Shown here: piece by piece, positions 5,914 to 14,654 of the stretch | Position numbering within the stretch: the stretch's first letter is position 1 | Layout of the letters: each line of letters starts with the position of its first letter | Assembly: GCA_945869195.1 (NCBI GenBank) | Contig: CAMBNV010000002.1 | Span: 1-64,000 of the forward strand | Direction: 5' to 3' | DNA: 64,000 nt | Origin: Gemmatimonas phototrophica | GTDB taxonomy: Bacteria > Gemmatimonadota > Gemmatimonadetes > Gemmatimonadales > Gemmatimonadaceae | Translations under genes and position numbers: made by a program | The notes under the pieces: generated by a model | Database searches by the model: none | Seen by the model: only the letters and a program-made list of their open reading frames with translations | Told to the model about the DNA's origin: nothing

Positions 5914-6887
5914 ACGGCGCTCCGCGACCCCGAGTGGGGGTGACGCGCCGGCTGCCCGCGGCCGTCGAGCGCGCGTTGCACGAGCGATTCGATCTGGTGC
6001 AGTCCGACGCAACGCGCTCACTCGACGCAAATGAACTGATCGCGATGCTGCGGGAGTGTGACGCGGTGCTGCCGACCGTCACTGACCACCTCAACGACGT
6101 GGTCCTCGGGGTCGCCGGCGTTAGGTGTCGGCTGCTCGCCAACTTTGGCAGCGGCGTGGACCACATCGACCTTGCGGCCGCCACGAGGGCCGGGATAGTC
6201 GTCACGAATACCCCTGACGTGCTTACCGACGACACCGCGGATCTCACCGTGGCACTCATGCTCGCCGTGATGCGCCGTCTTGGCGAGGGGGAGCGCGCGG
6301 TGCGCGCGGGCAGCTGGAGCGGCTGGCACCCGACGCAGTTTCTTGGTCGACGACTGCGTGGCCAGACGCTTGGAATCGTTGGACTGGGACGGATTGGTCG
6401 CGCCGTCGCAGAGCGCGCGGTCCGCGGCTTCGGCATGCAGGTCATTGCCTGGAGCCGCTCCGCTCGCAGCAGTGCGGATGACGCGACGCCCATTGAGCGC
6501 GTGACCACACTCGACCAGCTGCTGGAGGCGAGTCAGGTGGTCAGCCTGCACTGCCCACTCGTCCCGGCGACGCGGCACCTGATCAGCCATGCGCAGTTCG
6601 CGCGCATGCGCCCAGGCGCCGTCCTGATCAATACCTCGCGCGGTCCGGTCGTAGATGAGGCGGCGTTGGTCGCTGCCCTCGAGACCGGACAGATCGCCGG
6701 CGCTGGGCTCGATGTGTATGAAGAGGAACCCCGCGTGCATCCTGGGCTCGTGGCACGTGAGGATGTCGTCCTCTTGCCGCACCTCGGGAGCGCCACAGTG
6801 GAGACGCGCGAAGCGATGGGGCTGCGCGCGCTTGACAATCTCGTGGCTCACTTCGCTGGACGAATCCCACCAGACCGCGTCAACTGA
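5910..6887 (+). CDS. D-2-hydroxyacid dehydrogenase, likely hydroxypyruvate/glyoxylate reductase
   Basis: 325 aa. The start ATG at 5910 overlaps the aminotransferase stop by 4 bp. The NAD(P)-binding fold has GIVGLGRIGRAVAERA (about residues 154-169). The family signature continues with a SLHCPLVPATRHLI stretch and NTSRGPVVDEAAL. The Arg/Glu/His catalytic residues include Glu in VYEEEP and His in LLPHLGSATVETREAMG. With the gene before it, it can turn serine-derived hydroxypyruvate into D-glycerate, which enters glycolysis, or it can reduce glyoxylate. Cofactor preference cannot be read from the sequence. Confidence 0.85.
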   Translation: MNGAPRPRVGVTRRLPAAVERALHERFDLVQSDATRSLDANELIAMLRECDAVLPTVTDHLNDVVLGVAGVRCRLLANFGSGVDHIDLAAATRAGIVVTNTPDVLTDDTADLTVALMLAVMRRLGEGERAVRAGSWSGWHPTQFLGRRLRGQTLGIVGLGRIGRAVAERAVRGFGMQVIAWSRSARSSADDATPIERVTTLDQLLEASQVVSLHCPLVPATRHLISHAQFARMRPGAVLINTSRGPVVDEAALVAALETGQIAGAGLDVYEEEPRVHPGLVAREDVVLLPHLGSATVETREAMGLRALDNLVAHFAGRIPPDRVN

Positions 6888-6998
6888 CGGCGCGCACGGC
6901 GACGGCGGCGGTGGGGCTGTCGGCAGGCGTCGGCCGAGTCGCCTTGCTCGTGGTAGTCGCGACTCCCTAGTTTTCAGCATCCCACCCTCTCCGATCAT

Positions 6999-8243
6999 AT
7001 GACCACATATAAGCACGCGCGCGTCCCCGCCAAGGGTGAACGCATCGAAGCCTCCGCCGGGGTATTTCACGTCCCGGATCAGCCTGTCATCCCCTTCATC
7101 GAAGGCGACGGCACCGGCGCAGACATCTGGCGTGCGAGCGTCCGCGTCTTCGACGCGGCTGTCGCGCGGGCCTACGGGGCCAAGCGGAAGATCCATTGGA
7201 TGGAGATTTTCGCTGGCGAGAAGGCGCATAACCTGACGGGCGAGTGGATGCCGGCCGAGTCGCTCGAAGCGGTGCGCGAGTTCAAGGTGGCGATCAAGGG
7301 CCCACTTACCACGCCGGTCGGTGGTGGAATCCGATCGCTGAACGTAGCGCTGCGCCAGGAGCTCGATCTCTATGCCTGCATTCGGCCGGTGCGCTATTTC
7401 GAGGGCGTTGGCGCACCGGTGAAGAACCCCGGCAAAGTTGACATGGTGATTTTCCGCGAAAATATCGAAGACGTTTACAGCGGGATCGAGTTCAGGGCGG
7501 GATCTGCTGACGCCGAGAAGCTGCGGCTCTTCATCGAGAAGGAGTTTGGGAAGAAGATCCGCCCACAGTCCGCCATCGGCATCAAGCCAATGTCGGCCTT
7601 CGGTTCCAAGCGACTCATCGAAATGGCGCTCCGGTACGCTATCAAGAATGGACGTCCGCACGTGACGATGATGCACAAGGGGAACATCATGAAGTTCACC
7701 GAAGGCGGCTTCCGCGACTGGGGGTACGAACTCGCCCGCGAGAAGTTCGGCAACGAGGTGGTCGCTGAGGCCGATCTCGGCCTGGCCGGCAGTACCGCTC
7801 GCGCCGACGCGGTGGTGCTCAAGGACCGGATCGCCGACTCGATGTTCCAGCAGATCCTGCTGCGCCCAGAAGAGTATTCCGTTGTCGCTACGCCCAACCT
7901 CAATGGCGACTACATCTCCGACGCGCTCGCGGCGGAAGTCGGCGGTCTCGGCATCGCCCCTGGTGGCAACGTCGGTGACGAGGCGGCGGTGTTCGAAGCG
8001 ACGCATGGCACGGCGCCGAAGTATGCCGGCCTCGACAAGATCAATCCCGGGAGCGTGATCCTCTCCGGCGTGATGATGTTTGAGCATATGGGGTGGAACG
8101 AGGCCGGTAAGCTCATCGTGCATGGACTAGAGAAGGCGATCGCGGCAAAGACGGTGACGTATGATCTCGCGAGGCAGATGGCCGGCGGGACCGAGGTGTC
8201 CACGACCGGGTTCGCTGACGCGATCATCAAGGGGATGTCGTGA
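6999..8243 (+). CDS. icd: Isocitrate dehydrogenase, NADP-type
   Basis: 414 aa, standard length for the bacterial NADP-dependent enzyme. It oxidatively decarboxylates isocitrate to 2-oxoglutarate. The substrate loop [20 protein letters not shown] has Ser113, the position phosphorylated by AceK in E. coli; RPVRYFEG and [14 protein letters not shown] follow. The dinucleotide region [23 protein letters not shown] is near residues 325-350. The stop overlaps the GTG start of pepA. About 110 bp of non-coding DNA lies upstream with no clear promoter. Confidence 0.95.
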   Translation: MTTYKHARVPAKGERIEASAGVFHVPDQPVIPFIEGDGTGADIWRASVRVFDAAVARAYGAKRKIHWMEIFAGEKAHNLTGEWMPAESLEAVREFKVAIKGPLTTPVGGGIRSLNVALRQELDLYACIRPVRYFEGVGAPVKNPGKVDMVIFRENIEDVYSGIEFRAGSADAEKLRLFIEKEFGKKIRPQSAIGIKPMSAFGSKRLIEMALRYAIKNGRPHVTMMHKGNIMKFTEGGFRDWGYELAREKFGNEVVAEADLGLAGSTARADAVVLKDRIADSMFQQILLRPEEYSVVATPNLNGDYISDALAAEVGGLGIAPGGNVGDEAAVFEATHGTAPKYAGLDKINPGSVILSGVMMFEHMGWNEAGKLIVHGLEKAIAAKTVTYDLARQMAGGTEVSTTGFADAIIKGMS

Positions 8244-9718
8244 AGTCGATTGCCTTCGGCGTGCGCGCAGGTGATCCTGCCCGGATCGCAACCCCGTTGC
8301 TCGTCGTCGCACTCTCAGCCGACCCCGCGATGCCCCGCGCGCTGGCAGCGCTGGACAAGCGCTACGGGGGGGCGCTCTCGCGCGCAATTCGGCAAAAAGA
8401 TTTTCAGGGCGGCAAAGACGAGACCCTGTTCCTGTTGGCGCCAGGCGGAGGCCCAGCCCGCGTGCTGCTCGTCGGCACCGGCACCGGGGATGGCGTGAAG
8501 GGACTCACGCGGGCCGCGACGCTCGCGGGGCGCCGGGCGAACGGACTCGGTGTCGGGTCGCTCGCCTTCTGGGCGGCGGATCTCACGGACGCCGCGCTCG
8601 AGGGCGCAGTCGTCGGACTCTCGCTCGGAGCGTGGGAATTCAAGGAACTGCATGCACCGCTCCCGGTGGCCAAGCGTCGCAAGCCGCTGGGTGCGGTCGT
8701 ACTCTGCGTTCCCACTGTGCGCGCGGCGGGTCAGGCGCTCACGGCCGGCGTTGCTGTGGCCGAAGGTCAGCGCATCGCGCGCCGTCTCGCGATGTTGCCG
8801 GGAAATATCTGTACCCCCGAGTACCTCGCGCGTACGGCGCGCGAGATCGGCAAACGGCATCGGCTCACGGTCAGGGTCTTGGGTCGTCGCGAGATGCGGC
8901 GACTCAAGATGGGCTCGTTCCTCGCGGTCGCGCAGGCGACCGCCCAGGACCCCAAGCTGATCGTGCTCGAGTACAGGGGCGGACGCCGGGGTGTGGCACC
9001 CGTCGTGTTGGTAGGGAAGGGACTCTGCTTCGACACCGGTGGCGTGTCGCTCAAGCCCGGGGCTGGCATGGAACTCATGAAGTTTGATATGAGCGGCGCG
9101 GCCGCCGTCCTTGGCGCCATCGAAGCGATTGCTCGGATGAAGCTCCGGATCAACGTGGTCGGTCTTGTCGGGGCCACGACGAACGTGATCGGCAGCGATG
9201 CCATGATGCCTGGCGACGTCGTCCGGGCGAGCAACGGGAAGACGATCGAGATCCAGAACACCGACGCCGAGGGCCGGCTCGTACTCGCGGACGTCCTGCA
9301 CTACGCCAAGCGCTACAAGCCGCAGGCGGTGATCGACGCCGCGACCCTGACCGGCGCCTGTGTCGTGGCGCTAGGCAACGTGGCCGTGGGTGTGATGGGC
9401 AACGATCAGGCGGTGATCGACGAGATTCTCACTGCTGGTCGTCGCGGTGGTGAGGTCGGATGGCAACTCCCGATGTTTGAGGAGTATCAAGAGCTCATCA
9501 GGTCTGATGTGGCCGACATGCGGAACATCGGCGGACGCGCTGCGGGGACGATCACGGCCGCGCTCTTTCTAGCGGAGTTCACCGAGGGGATGCCTTGGGT
9601 GCATCTGGATGTCGCAGGGACGGCGTACTCCGAGTCCGATCTGGTGGTCATTCCAAAGGGCCCGACCGGCACACCGGTGCGCACCTTCGTGGAGTTCGTG
9701 CGCGGGAGAGCGCGCTGA
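8240..9718 (+). CDS. pepA: Leucyl (cytosol) aminopeptidase, M17
   Basis: 492 aa from GTG 8240, which overlaps the icd stop. The N-terminal macrodomain-like half is variable. The catalytic half begins around [19 protein letters not shown] and contains the Lys/Asp ligands, followed by the M17 signature [14 protein letters not shown] (around residues 346-359). It is a two-metal aminopeptidase that removes N-terminal residues from peptides in the cytoplasm; some members also bind DNA, which cannot be judged here. The last base of its frame is shared with the unusual start of the next gene. Confidence 0.93.
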   Translation: MKSIAFGVRAGDPARIATPLLVVALSADPAMPRALAALDKRYGGALSRAIRQKDFQGGKDETLFLLAPGGGPARVLLVGTGTGDGVKGLTRAATLAGRRANGLGVGSLAFWAADLTDAALEGAVVGLSLGAWEFKELHAPLPVAKRRKPLGAVVLCVPTVRAAGQALTAGVAVAEGQRIARRLAMLPGNICTPEYLARTAREIGKRHRLTVRVLGRREMRRLKMGSFLAVAQATAQDPKLIVLEYRGGRRGVAPVVLVGKGLCFDTGGVSLKPGAGMELMKFDMSGAAAVLGAIEAIARMKLRINVVGLVGATTNVIGSDAMMPGDVVRASNGKTIEIQNTDAEGRLVLADVLHYAKRYKPQAVIDAATLTGACVVALGNVAVGVMGNDQAVIDEILTAGRRGGEVGWQLPMFEEYQELIRSDVADMRNIGGRAAGTITAALFLAEFTEGMPWVHLDVAGTAYSESDLVVIPKGPTGTPVRTFVEFVRGRAR

Positions 9719-11526
9719 AGCTGCTGATCGCGTTGGGTGTGGCACTCGCCACCACGCCCCTTTACGGGCAGCCCCCAACGCCCCGGCCGCCGGCGCCGGT
9801 CGTGGTGGGACCGGATAGCGCCCGCGCGCGCGTTCCCGTGGCGACGTTGGCGGAGACGGTGCCGCGCGACACAGTGGTTGTCGATACGGTGAAGGCGCCG
9901 ATCGCGGTCGCCTTGCGCCCAGCGAGCCCTGAGATTCGCGGCCGGCGCACCGTCTGGGACCGTCAGGAAATCTTCGCGAGTGGTGCCCTCACTCTACCCG
10001 AGCTGCTCGCGCAGGTGCCTGGTGGCACGGTGTTCAATGCGGGGTTCATCGCGGCGCCGAGCGCGACCTCGTGGTATGGGGAGCCGGGACGAGTGCGCGT
10101 CTATCTGGACGGCGTCGAGCTCGACGGCCTCGACCCACGTGTCGGACGGGTGCAAGATCTGTCGACGGTGCAGCTCGCGGCACTCGAGGAGGTGGCGGTC
10201 GAACGGGCGGCGGGTGAGCTGCGCGTATTTCTCCGGTCTTGGCGCGTGCGGCTCACGACGGCACTCACCCGGACCGATATCGCGACCGGGTCGGAGAACA
10301 CCAATCTCTATCGCGGCTACTTTGGCAAGCGGACGAACCAGGGTGGCGTGCTGCAGGTCGCAGCACAACAATATTCGACCACCAGCGCCCGCACCGCAGG
10401 CGACGGCGACGCCCTGGCGGCGTTCGGTCGCCTGGGCTTTGCGCGCGGGCGACTCACGGTCGATGCGGTGGGGACGCGGTTCGGACGTACGCGGTCGGCG
10501 ACGGTTCGCCACGTCGTCACTGGCACGCTCGATCCGAACGCGATCGGAGCCTTTACCGGGAACGACGCCGCGGCCTATGTGCGCGCCGCCTGGGGCAACG
10601 CCGACAGCGCAGGGTTCTGGATGCAGGCCATCGCCGCCTCTCTCCGACACGCCGAGACCGGCGATTCATCCGTCGGCGCCGACTCGGCACAGTCGCTATC
10701 GCAGTATCTCGCAACGGCAGGCATGACGCGATGGGGTGCGCGACTCTCAGCTGCGGCGCGCCTCCGCGTGCAGGGAGGAGAGAGCCGCCTCGCGCCGGAG
10801 GTGCGCGGGTCCTGGGAGGGCCGCTGGCTCGCGCTGAGCGGGCTGCTCGAGGATGGTGGTCCTGACTCCACCAGTCGTGCTGACGCGCTCGCCACCCTGA
10901 CGCCATTTCCCTGGCTGGAGGTCGCGCTCGCGCATTCGATTCACACGCCTGACGACTCGGCATTCGGTGGCCCGGCTCGCACCAGCTCCCGGGCCGAGGT
11001 GGCCGCGCGCGTGTACGGGCGCTGGATCGGCGTTGGTGCGGTGCAGCGGTCGTCGGCTCTCGTGATGGGCATGCCAGTGTTCGACTCGCTCTTTGTCCCG
11101 ACCAATATTGCCCCATCAACGGGAATTGAGGCCAGCTTCGCGGGTCAGGTCTGGGGTCCGTACTCCTTCGAGTGGCGGGGCATCCGATGGGCGAAGGAGG
11201 CGTTCTACCGGCCTCAGGTGGAGTCGCACGCAGAGCTTCGGGTGACCTCGAACTTCACCCGGCAGATCAAGCGCGGCACCTTCGGGCTGACCGCAGGGCT
11301 GACCCATGATTACCGCGGCGCTGTAGAGATGCCGGCGGACCCTGGCCAGGTCTCGAGAGCCGAGGGGGCGGGATGGGTCGGTGGCTACCTGGAACTGCGC
11401 CTGGGTAGCGCGCGGATCTTCTGGTACAACCGGAATGCGGTCGGGAAGGTGTTCGAGACGGTTCCTGGCTACCTGATGCCCCGCCTGGTTCAGCTGTATG
11501 GCGTCCGTTGGGAGTTTTGGAACTAG
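9715..11526 (+). CDS. Outer-membrane protein with TonB-receptor plug-like domain
   Basis: About 603 aa if translation begins at CTG 9715. That start gives a clean signal peptide ([18 protein letters not shown], cleavage before Gln), has GGGAGAG just upstream and overlaps the pepA stop (CTGA). No ATG or GTG lies nearby in frame except inside the signal. A Pro-rich segment is followed by a plug-like domain (about residues 70-160: LPELLAQVPGG..., then VRVYLDGVELDGLDP and the region around LEEVAVERAAGELRVFLR). A long beta-rich barrel-like region ends in an aromatic WEFWN, typical of outer-membrane proteins. No TonB box is evident and the ligand is unknown. Confidence 0.7.
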   Translation: MKLLIALGVALATTPLYGQPPTPRPPAPVVVGPDSARARVPVATLAETVPRDTVVVDTVKAPIAVALRPASPEIRGRRTVWDRQEIFASGALTLPELLAQVPGGTVFNAGFIAAPSATSWYGEPGRVRVYLDGVELDGLDPRVGRVQDLSTVQLAALEEVAVERAAGELRVFLRSWRVRLTTALTRTDIATGSENTNLYRGYFGKRTNQGGVLQVAAQQYSTTSARTAGDGDALAAFGRLGFARGRLTVDAVGTRFGRTRSATVRHVVTGTLDPNAIGAFTGNDAAAYVRAAWGNADSAGFWMQAIAASLRHAETGDSSVGADSAQSLSQYLATAGMTRWGARLSAAARLRVQGGESRLAPEVRGSWEGRWLALSGLLEDGGPDSTSRADALATLTPFPWLEVALAHSIHTPDDSAFGGPARTSSRAEVAARVYGRWIGVGAVQRSSALVMGMPVFDSLFVPTNIAPSTGIEASFAGQVWGPYSFEWRGIRWAKEAFYRPQVESHAELRVTSNFTRQIKRGTFGLTAGLTHDYRGAVEMPADPGQVSRAEGAGWVGGYLELRLGSARIFWYNRNAVGKVFETVPGYLMPRLVQLYGVRWEFWN

Positions 11527-11611
11527 CCGCTGGGCGTACCTGGTACCCTCCCGGCCTAGGGCCATTGTGGCTTGCCCAAGAGGTTGGGACACCGTAACTT
11601 ATCAGGCTCTT

Positions 11612-12493
11612 ATGATTCACAGCATGACTGGATTCGGGGCGGCCGAAGGGCCCGTCGGCGGCACACGCGTAAGCGTGGAGCTGCGCGCAGTGAATCATCG
11701 ATTCTTCAACCCGAGTCTCAAGCTCCCCGCCGCGCTTTCGCAGTGGGAGGGTGAGGTCCGGGAAGCGTTGCGACTGCGAATCGCTCGCGGGCATCTTACC
11801 GTCTTTGCGCGCATTGAGCGCGGCGACGAGCCGCAGGGGGTGGTGGACGAAGAACGGTTCGCGCAGTTCGCGAGCGAACTGCGCAGGCTTCAGCTCGCGC
11901 ACGGACTGACGGGCGACGTTGATGTCGCCACGGTGCTGCGGATGCCGGATGTGCTGCGGATGGGACGGGAGGAGGACAATCTCGCCGGTGGGTCGGCGGC
12001 GGAGCTGTTGGCGGTGGTCGCTGTTGCCGCGCGCGCGTTGCAGGCCATGCGGGAGCAGGAGGGTGCGCGTCTCGGAGCGGTGATCGCCGAGCGGCTCGCG
12101 GTGGTGGAAGCGGCGGTCGCACGATTGAGCGCGCGGGCACCGGAGCGGACCGAAGCGCAGCGGAATCGGCTGCGTGATAATGTGGAACGGCTGGCGGGTG
12201 GCATCGCGGTAGACCCGCAGCGCCTCGCGCAAGAGATCGCCATTTTGGCCGACAAGCTGGACGTGGGGGAGGAACTAGACCGGTTCACGGCGCACCTCGC
12301 CGCGTTCCGTGATGCATTGAGCGCTGAAGATTCGGAGCCCGTCGGTAAGCGCCTGGGATTCCTGCTGCAGGAGATGTTGCGCGAGGCGAACACGACGGGG
12401 AGTAAGGCAAACGATGCCCCGATGCTCCTCGACGTGGTTGCGATTAAGGAAGAGCTCGAGCGGATTCGTGAGCAGGTGGAGAACCTCGAGTGA
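11612..12493 (+). CDS. yicC: YicC/YloC-family endoribonuclease
   Basis: 293 aa from ATG 11612, chosen because the family starts MIxSMTGFG. The N-terminal YicC domain covers roughly residues 1-155. The C-terminal DUF1732 includes DRFTAHLAAFRDALSAEDSEPVGKRLGFLLQEMLREANT and ends with the conserved IKEELERIREQVENLE helix. YicC proteins are hexameric endoribonucleases linked to sRNA and mRNA decay in enteric bacteria. The gene sits directly before gmk with an overlap (GTGA), the common yicC-gmk-rpoZ-coaBC arrangement. Confidence 0.9.
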   Translation: MIHSMTGFGAAEGPVGGTRVSVELRAVNHRFFNPSLKLPAALSQWEGEVREALRLRIARGHLTVFARIERGDEPQGVVDEERFAQFASELRRLQLAHGLTGDVDVATVLRMPDVLRMGREEDNLAGGSAAELLAVVAVAARALQAMREQEGARLGAVIAERLAVVEAAVARLSARAPERTEAQRNRLRDNVERLAGGIAVDPQRLAQEIAILADKLDVGEELDRFTAHLAAFRDALSAEDSEPVGKRLGFLLQEMLREANTTGSKANDAPMLLDVVAIKEELERIREQVENLE

Positions 12494-13134
12494 GTGGCGG
12501 GCTGTTTCCGATCGTGATGTCGGCGCCGTCGGGTGGTGGCAAGTCGACCATCGCGCGGTTGCTTCTGGATCGACGGGTGGACGTCGGGTATTCGGTGTCG
12601 TGCACCACCCGGGCGCCACGGCCTGGCGAGCGAAACGGAAGGGACTATCACTTCCTCTCGCCGCACGAGTTTGACACGAAGGTGTCGGACGCAGAGTTCG
12701 CGGAGTGGGCGGAGGTGCACGGCAACCGCTACGGGACCCTGCGCAGTGCTGTCCGAGAGGTGCTGGAGCAGGGAAAACACGTCATGCTCGACATCGACGT
12801 GCAGGGGGCGCGGCAGGTGACCGCGGCCTTCCCGGAATCGGTGACGATTTTCATTGTGCCGCCGAGCGTGGAGGTTCTGGTCTCGCGGTTGTTGGGCCGG
12901 AACTCTGACAGTGCAGAGTCCCTTGCGCTGCGACTGCAGAATGCGAGGACCGAGTTACTCGAGGCAGCACGATATCAGTACGTGGTAGAAAACGATGACC
13001 TCGAATCAGCAGTACAGCGCGTGTCGGCGATCCTCGACGTGGAGTCAACGCGAGTGGAGCGGATGCCCGCGTTAGGTGACCAGGTGGTCGGGGTGATTGA
13101 CCGTCTGTTTGATGGGTTGCAGCAGAGAGGGTAG
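12490..13134 (+). CDS. gmk: Guanylate kinase
   Basis: 214 aa from GTG 12490. It phosphorylates GMP to GDP with ATP. The P-loop is SAPSGGGKST with Lys18, GMP binding lies in SCTTRAPRPGERNGRDYHFLS and an EWAEVHGNRYGT segment, and DIDVQGARQV is the Walker-B-like strand. The length is normal. It is coupled to yicC by a 4-bp overlap and followed by rpoZ. Confidence 0.95.
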   Translation: MSGGLFPIVMSAPSGGGKSTIARLLLDRRVDVGYSVSCTTRAPRPGERNGRDYHFLSPHEFDTKVSDAEFAEWAEVHGNRYGTLRSAVREVLEQGKHVMLDIDVQGARQVTAAFPESVTIFIVPPSVEVLVSRLLGRNSDSAESLALRLQNARTELLEAARYQYVVENDDLESAVQRVSAILDVESTRVERMPALGDQVVGVIDRLFDGLQQRG

Positions 13135-13207
13135 CAGGGAGAACGTCAAGCGTAGTGGGCTCCGATCGTCTAAATCGAATCACCGTCGTCCGACCTCCGA
13201 GGTTCCG

Positions 13208-13423
13208 ATGCAAGTGTTCACGCCGACTGAAGTCGCCAAGCACGCGACCAACAAGTACCTCTCGATCCTCGTGGCCGCGAAGTACGCTCGCGTGCTCAAC
13301 GAGTTCCCGCGCGACCGCGGGACGTCAGGCGAAAAGAAGCTCACCACTCGTGCGCTCGAGGATCTCTCGGCCGGCGAAATCGAGTACCGTGTCGTGCCGC
13401 GCCGCCGCCCTCGGGGCGAGTAA
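13208..13423 (+). CDS. rpoZ: RNA polymerase omega subunit
   Basis: 71 aa from ATG 13208. It assists folding and assembly of the beta' subunit. The typical core is VAKHATNKYLSILVAAKYAR, followed by LTTRALEDLSAGEIEY. The position between gmk and coaBC is the usual one in many phyla and supports the call for such a short protein. The upstream 73 bp show nothing distinctive. Confidence 0.9.
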   Translation: MQVFTPTEVAKHATNKYLSILVAAKYARVLNEFPRDRGTSGEKKLTTRALEDLSAGEIEYRVVPRRRPRGE

Positions 13424-13448
13424 GCGCGGCCGGAGCGGAATCCATTCC

Positions 13449-14654
13449 GTGCGGCCCTTCGACGGTCGGCGGGTCCTCCTCGGTGTCACCGGAGGAATCG
13501 CCAGCTACAAGTCGGCCTGGCTCGCCCGCCTGCTCACGCAGGCTGGTGCCCAGGTCGATGTCGTTCTCACTCGCTCGGCCCGTGAGTTCATCGGCTCGAG
13601 CACCTTCGAGGCGCTGACTGGCCGTCCAGTGTACAGCGTGCTCATCGGCGACGGGCACGCACTCGACCATCTCAAGCTCGCTCGGGCCGCCGAAGTGATG
13701 GTCATTGCGCCGGCGACGGCGGACTTCCTCGCGCGCGCCGCGCACGGTCATGCGGATGAACTCCTCTCTGCCTGCCTCCTTGCGACTGATGCACCGGTGA
13801 TGATCGCGCCCGCGATGAACGATCGGATGTGGGCCAATCCGCAGGTGCAGGCGAATGCGGCCTCGCTGCGAAAGCAGGGCCGCGTCGTACTCGATCCGGG
13901 GATCGGTCCTCTCGCTTCGCCCGACGAAGGGGCAGGTCAGGGACGGATGCAGGAGCCCGAGACGATTCTGGCGCATCTGGGGCGCCTGCTCGAGCCGCGC
14001 GGAAAACTGTACGGCCGGCGCATTGTCGTGACAGCGGGGCCCACGCGAGAGCCGCTCGATCCGGTGCGCTATCTCTCGAACCACTCCACCGGAAAGATGG
14101 GTGTCGCGCTCGCCGCGGCGGCGTGGCGGCGTGGCGCCGAGGTGGCCGTGATCCACGGACCGATGGCGGTTGCCCTCCCGGCGATTGGTCTCTGTGCGAT
14201 CCCCGTCGAAACAACCTCGGAGATGGCGGACGCGGTGCGTGCCGAACTCGGACTCGCGGACGTCCTCGTGATGGCGGCCGCCCCGGCGGACTTCCGCCCC
14301 GCGGCCGTCTCAGGAGCCAAGATCAAGAAGCGCCTGGGCGCGCCAGCCCCGATCGAGTTGACGGAGAATCTTGATATCCTCTCTTCGACTCGGGACGGGC
14401 GCAAACCGGGGATGCTTGCGGTGGGTTTCGCGCTCGAGACCGACGATCTCCTGGTGAATGCCGCCCGGAAACTAGAGAAGAAGGGGCTCGACCTCATTGT
14501 CGCAAACAGTGCGCGCGAGGCGGGTGCGGGATTCGGCTCTGATACGAATCGCGTCACGATCCTCTCTCGAGACGGTGCGCCTGAGGCCCTGCCGCTGCTG
14601 CCCAAGACCGAGGTCGCCGATCTCATTCTCGATCGCATTGAGGCCCTTCTGTGA
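13449..14654 (+). CDS. coaBC: Bifunctional phosphopantothenoylcysteine decarboxylase / phosphopantothenate-cysteine ligase
   Basis: 401 aa from GTG 13449, the only start that gives the normal length and begins shortly before the flavoprotein fold (VLLGVTGGIASYKS). The CoaC half includes the loop APATADFLARAAHG and APAMNDRMW with the active-site Asn. The CoaB half begins near residue 190 (VVTAGPTREPLDPVRYLSNHSTGKMG) and contains AAAPADFRP and the KIKK Lys pair. It makes 4'-phosphopantetheine for coenzyme A. Its stop overlaps the start of udg (GTGA). Confidence 0.93.
   Translation: MRPFDGRRVLLGVTGGIASYKSAWLARLLTQAGAQVDVVLTRSAREFIGSSTFEALTGRPVYSVLIGDGHALDHLKLARAAEVMVIAPATADFLARAAHGHADELLSACLLATDAPVMIAPAMNDRMWANPQVQANAASLRKQGRVVLDPGIGPLASPDEGAGQGRMQEPETILAHLGRLLEPRGKLYGRRIVVTAGPTREPLDPVRYLSNHSTGKMGVALAAAAWRRGAEVAVIHGPMAVALPAIGLCAIPVETTSEMADAVRAELGLADVLVMAAAPADFRPAAVSGAKIKKRLGAPAPIELTENLDILSSTRDGRKPGMLAVGFALETDDLLVNAARKLEKKGLDLIVANSAREAGAGFGSDTNRVTILSRDGAPEALPLLPKTEVADLILDRIEALL

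Noticed and set aside
6018-8123. A 701-codon open frame on the minus strand
   Set aside because: It lies antisense to the reductase and icd genes, crosses their intergenic space and has no recognisable motif. Long antisense frames are expected in GC-rich DNA with biased third positions.
8315-9301. A 328-codon minus-strand frame opposite pepA
   Set aside because: A mirror of pepA codon bias; charged, repetitive composition with no domain.
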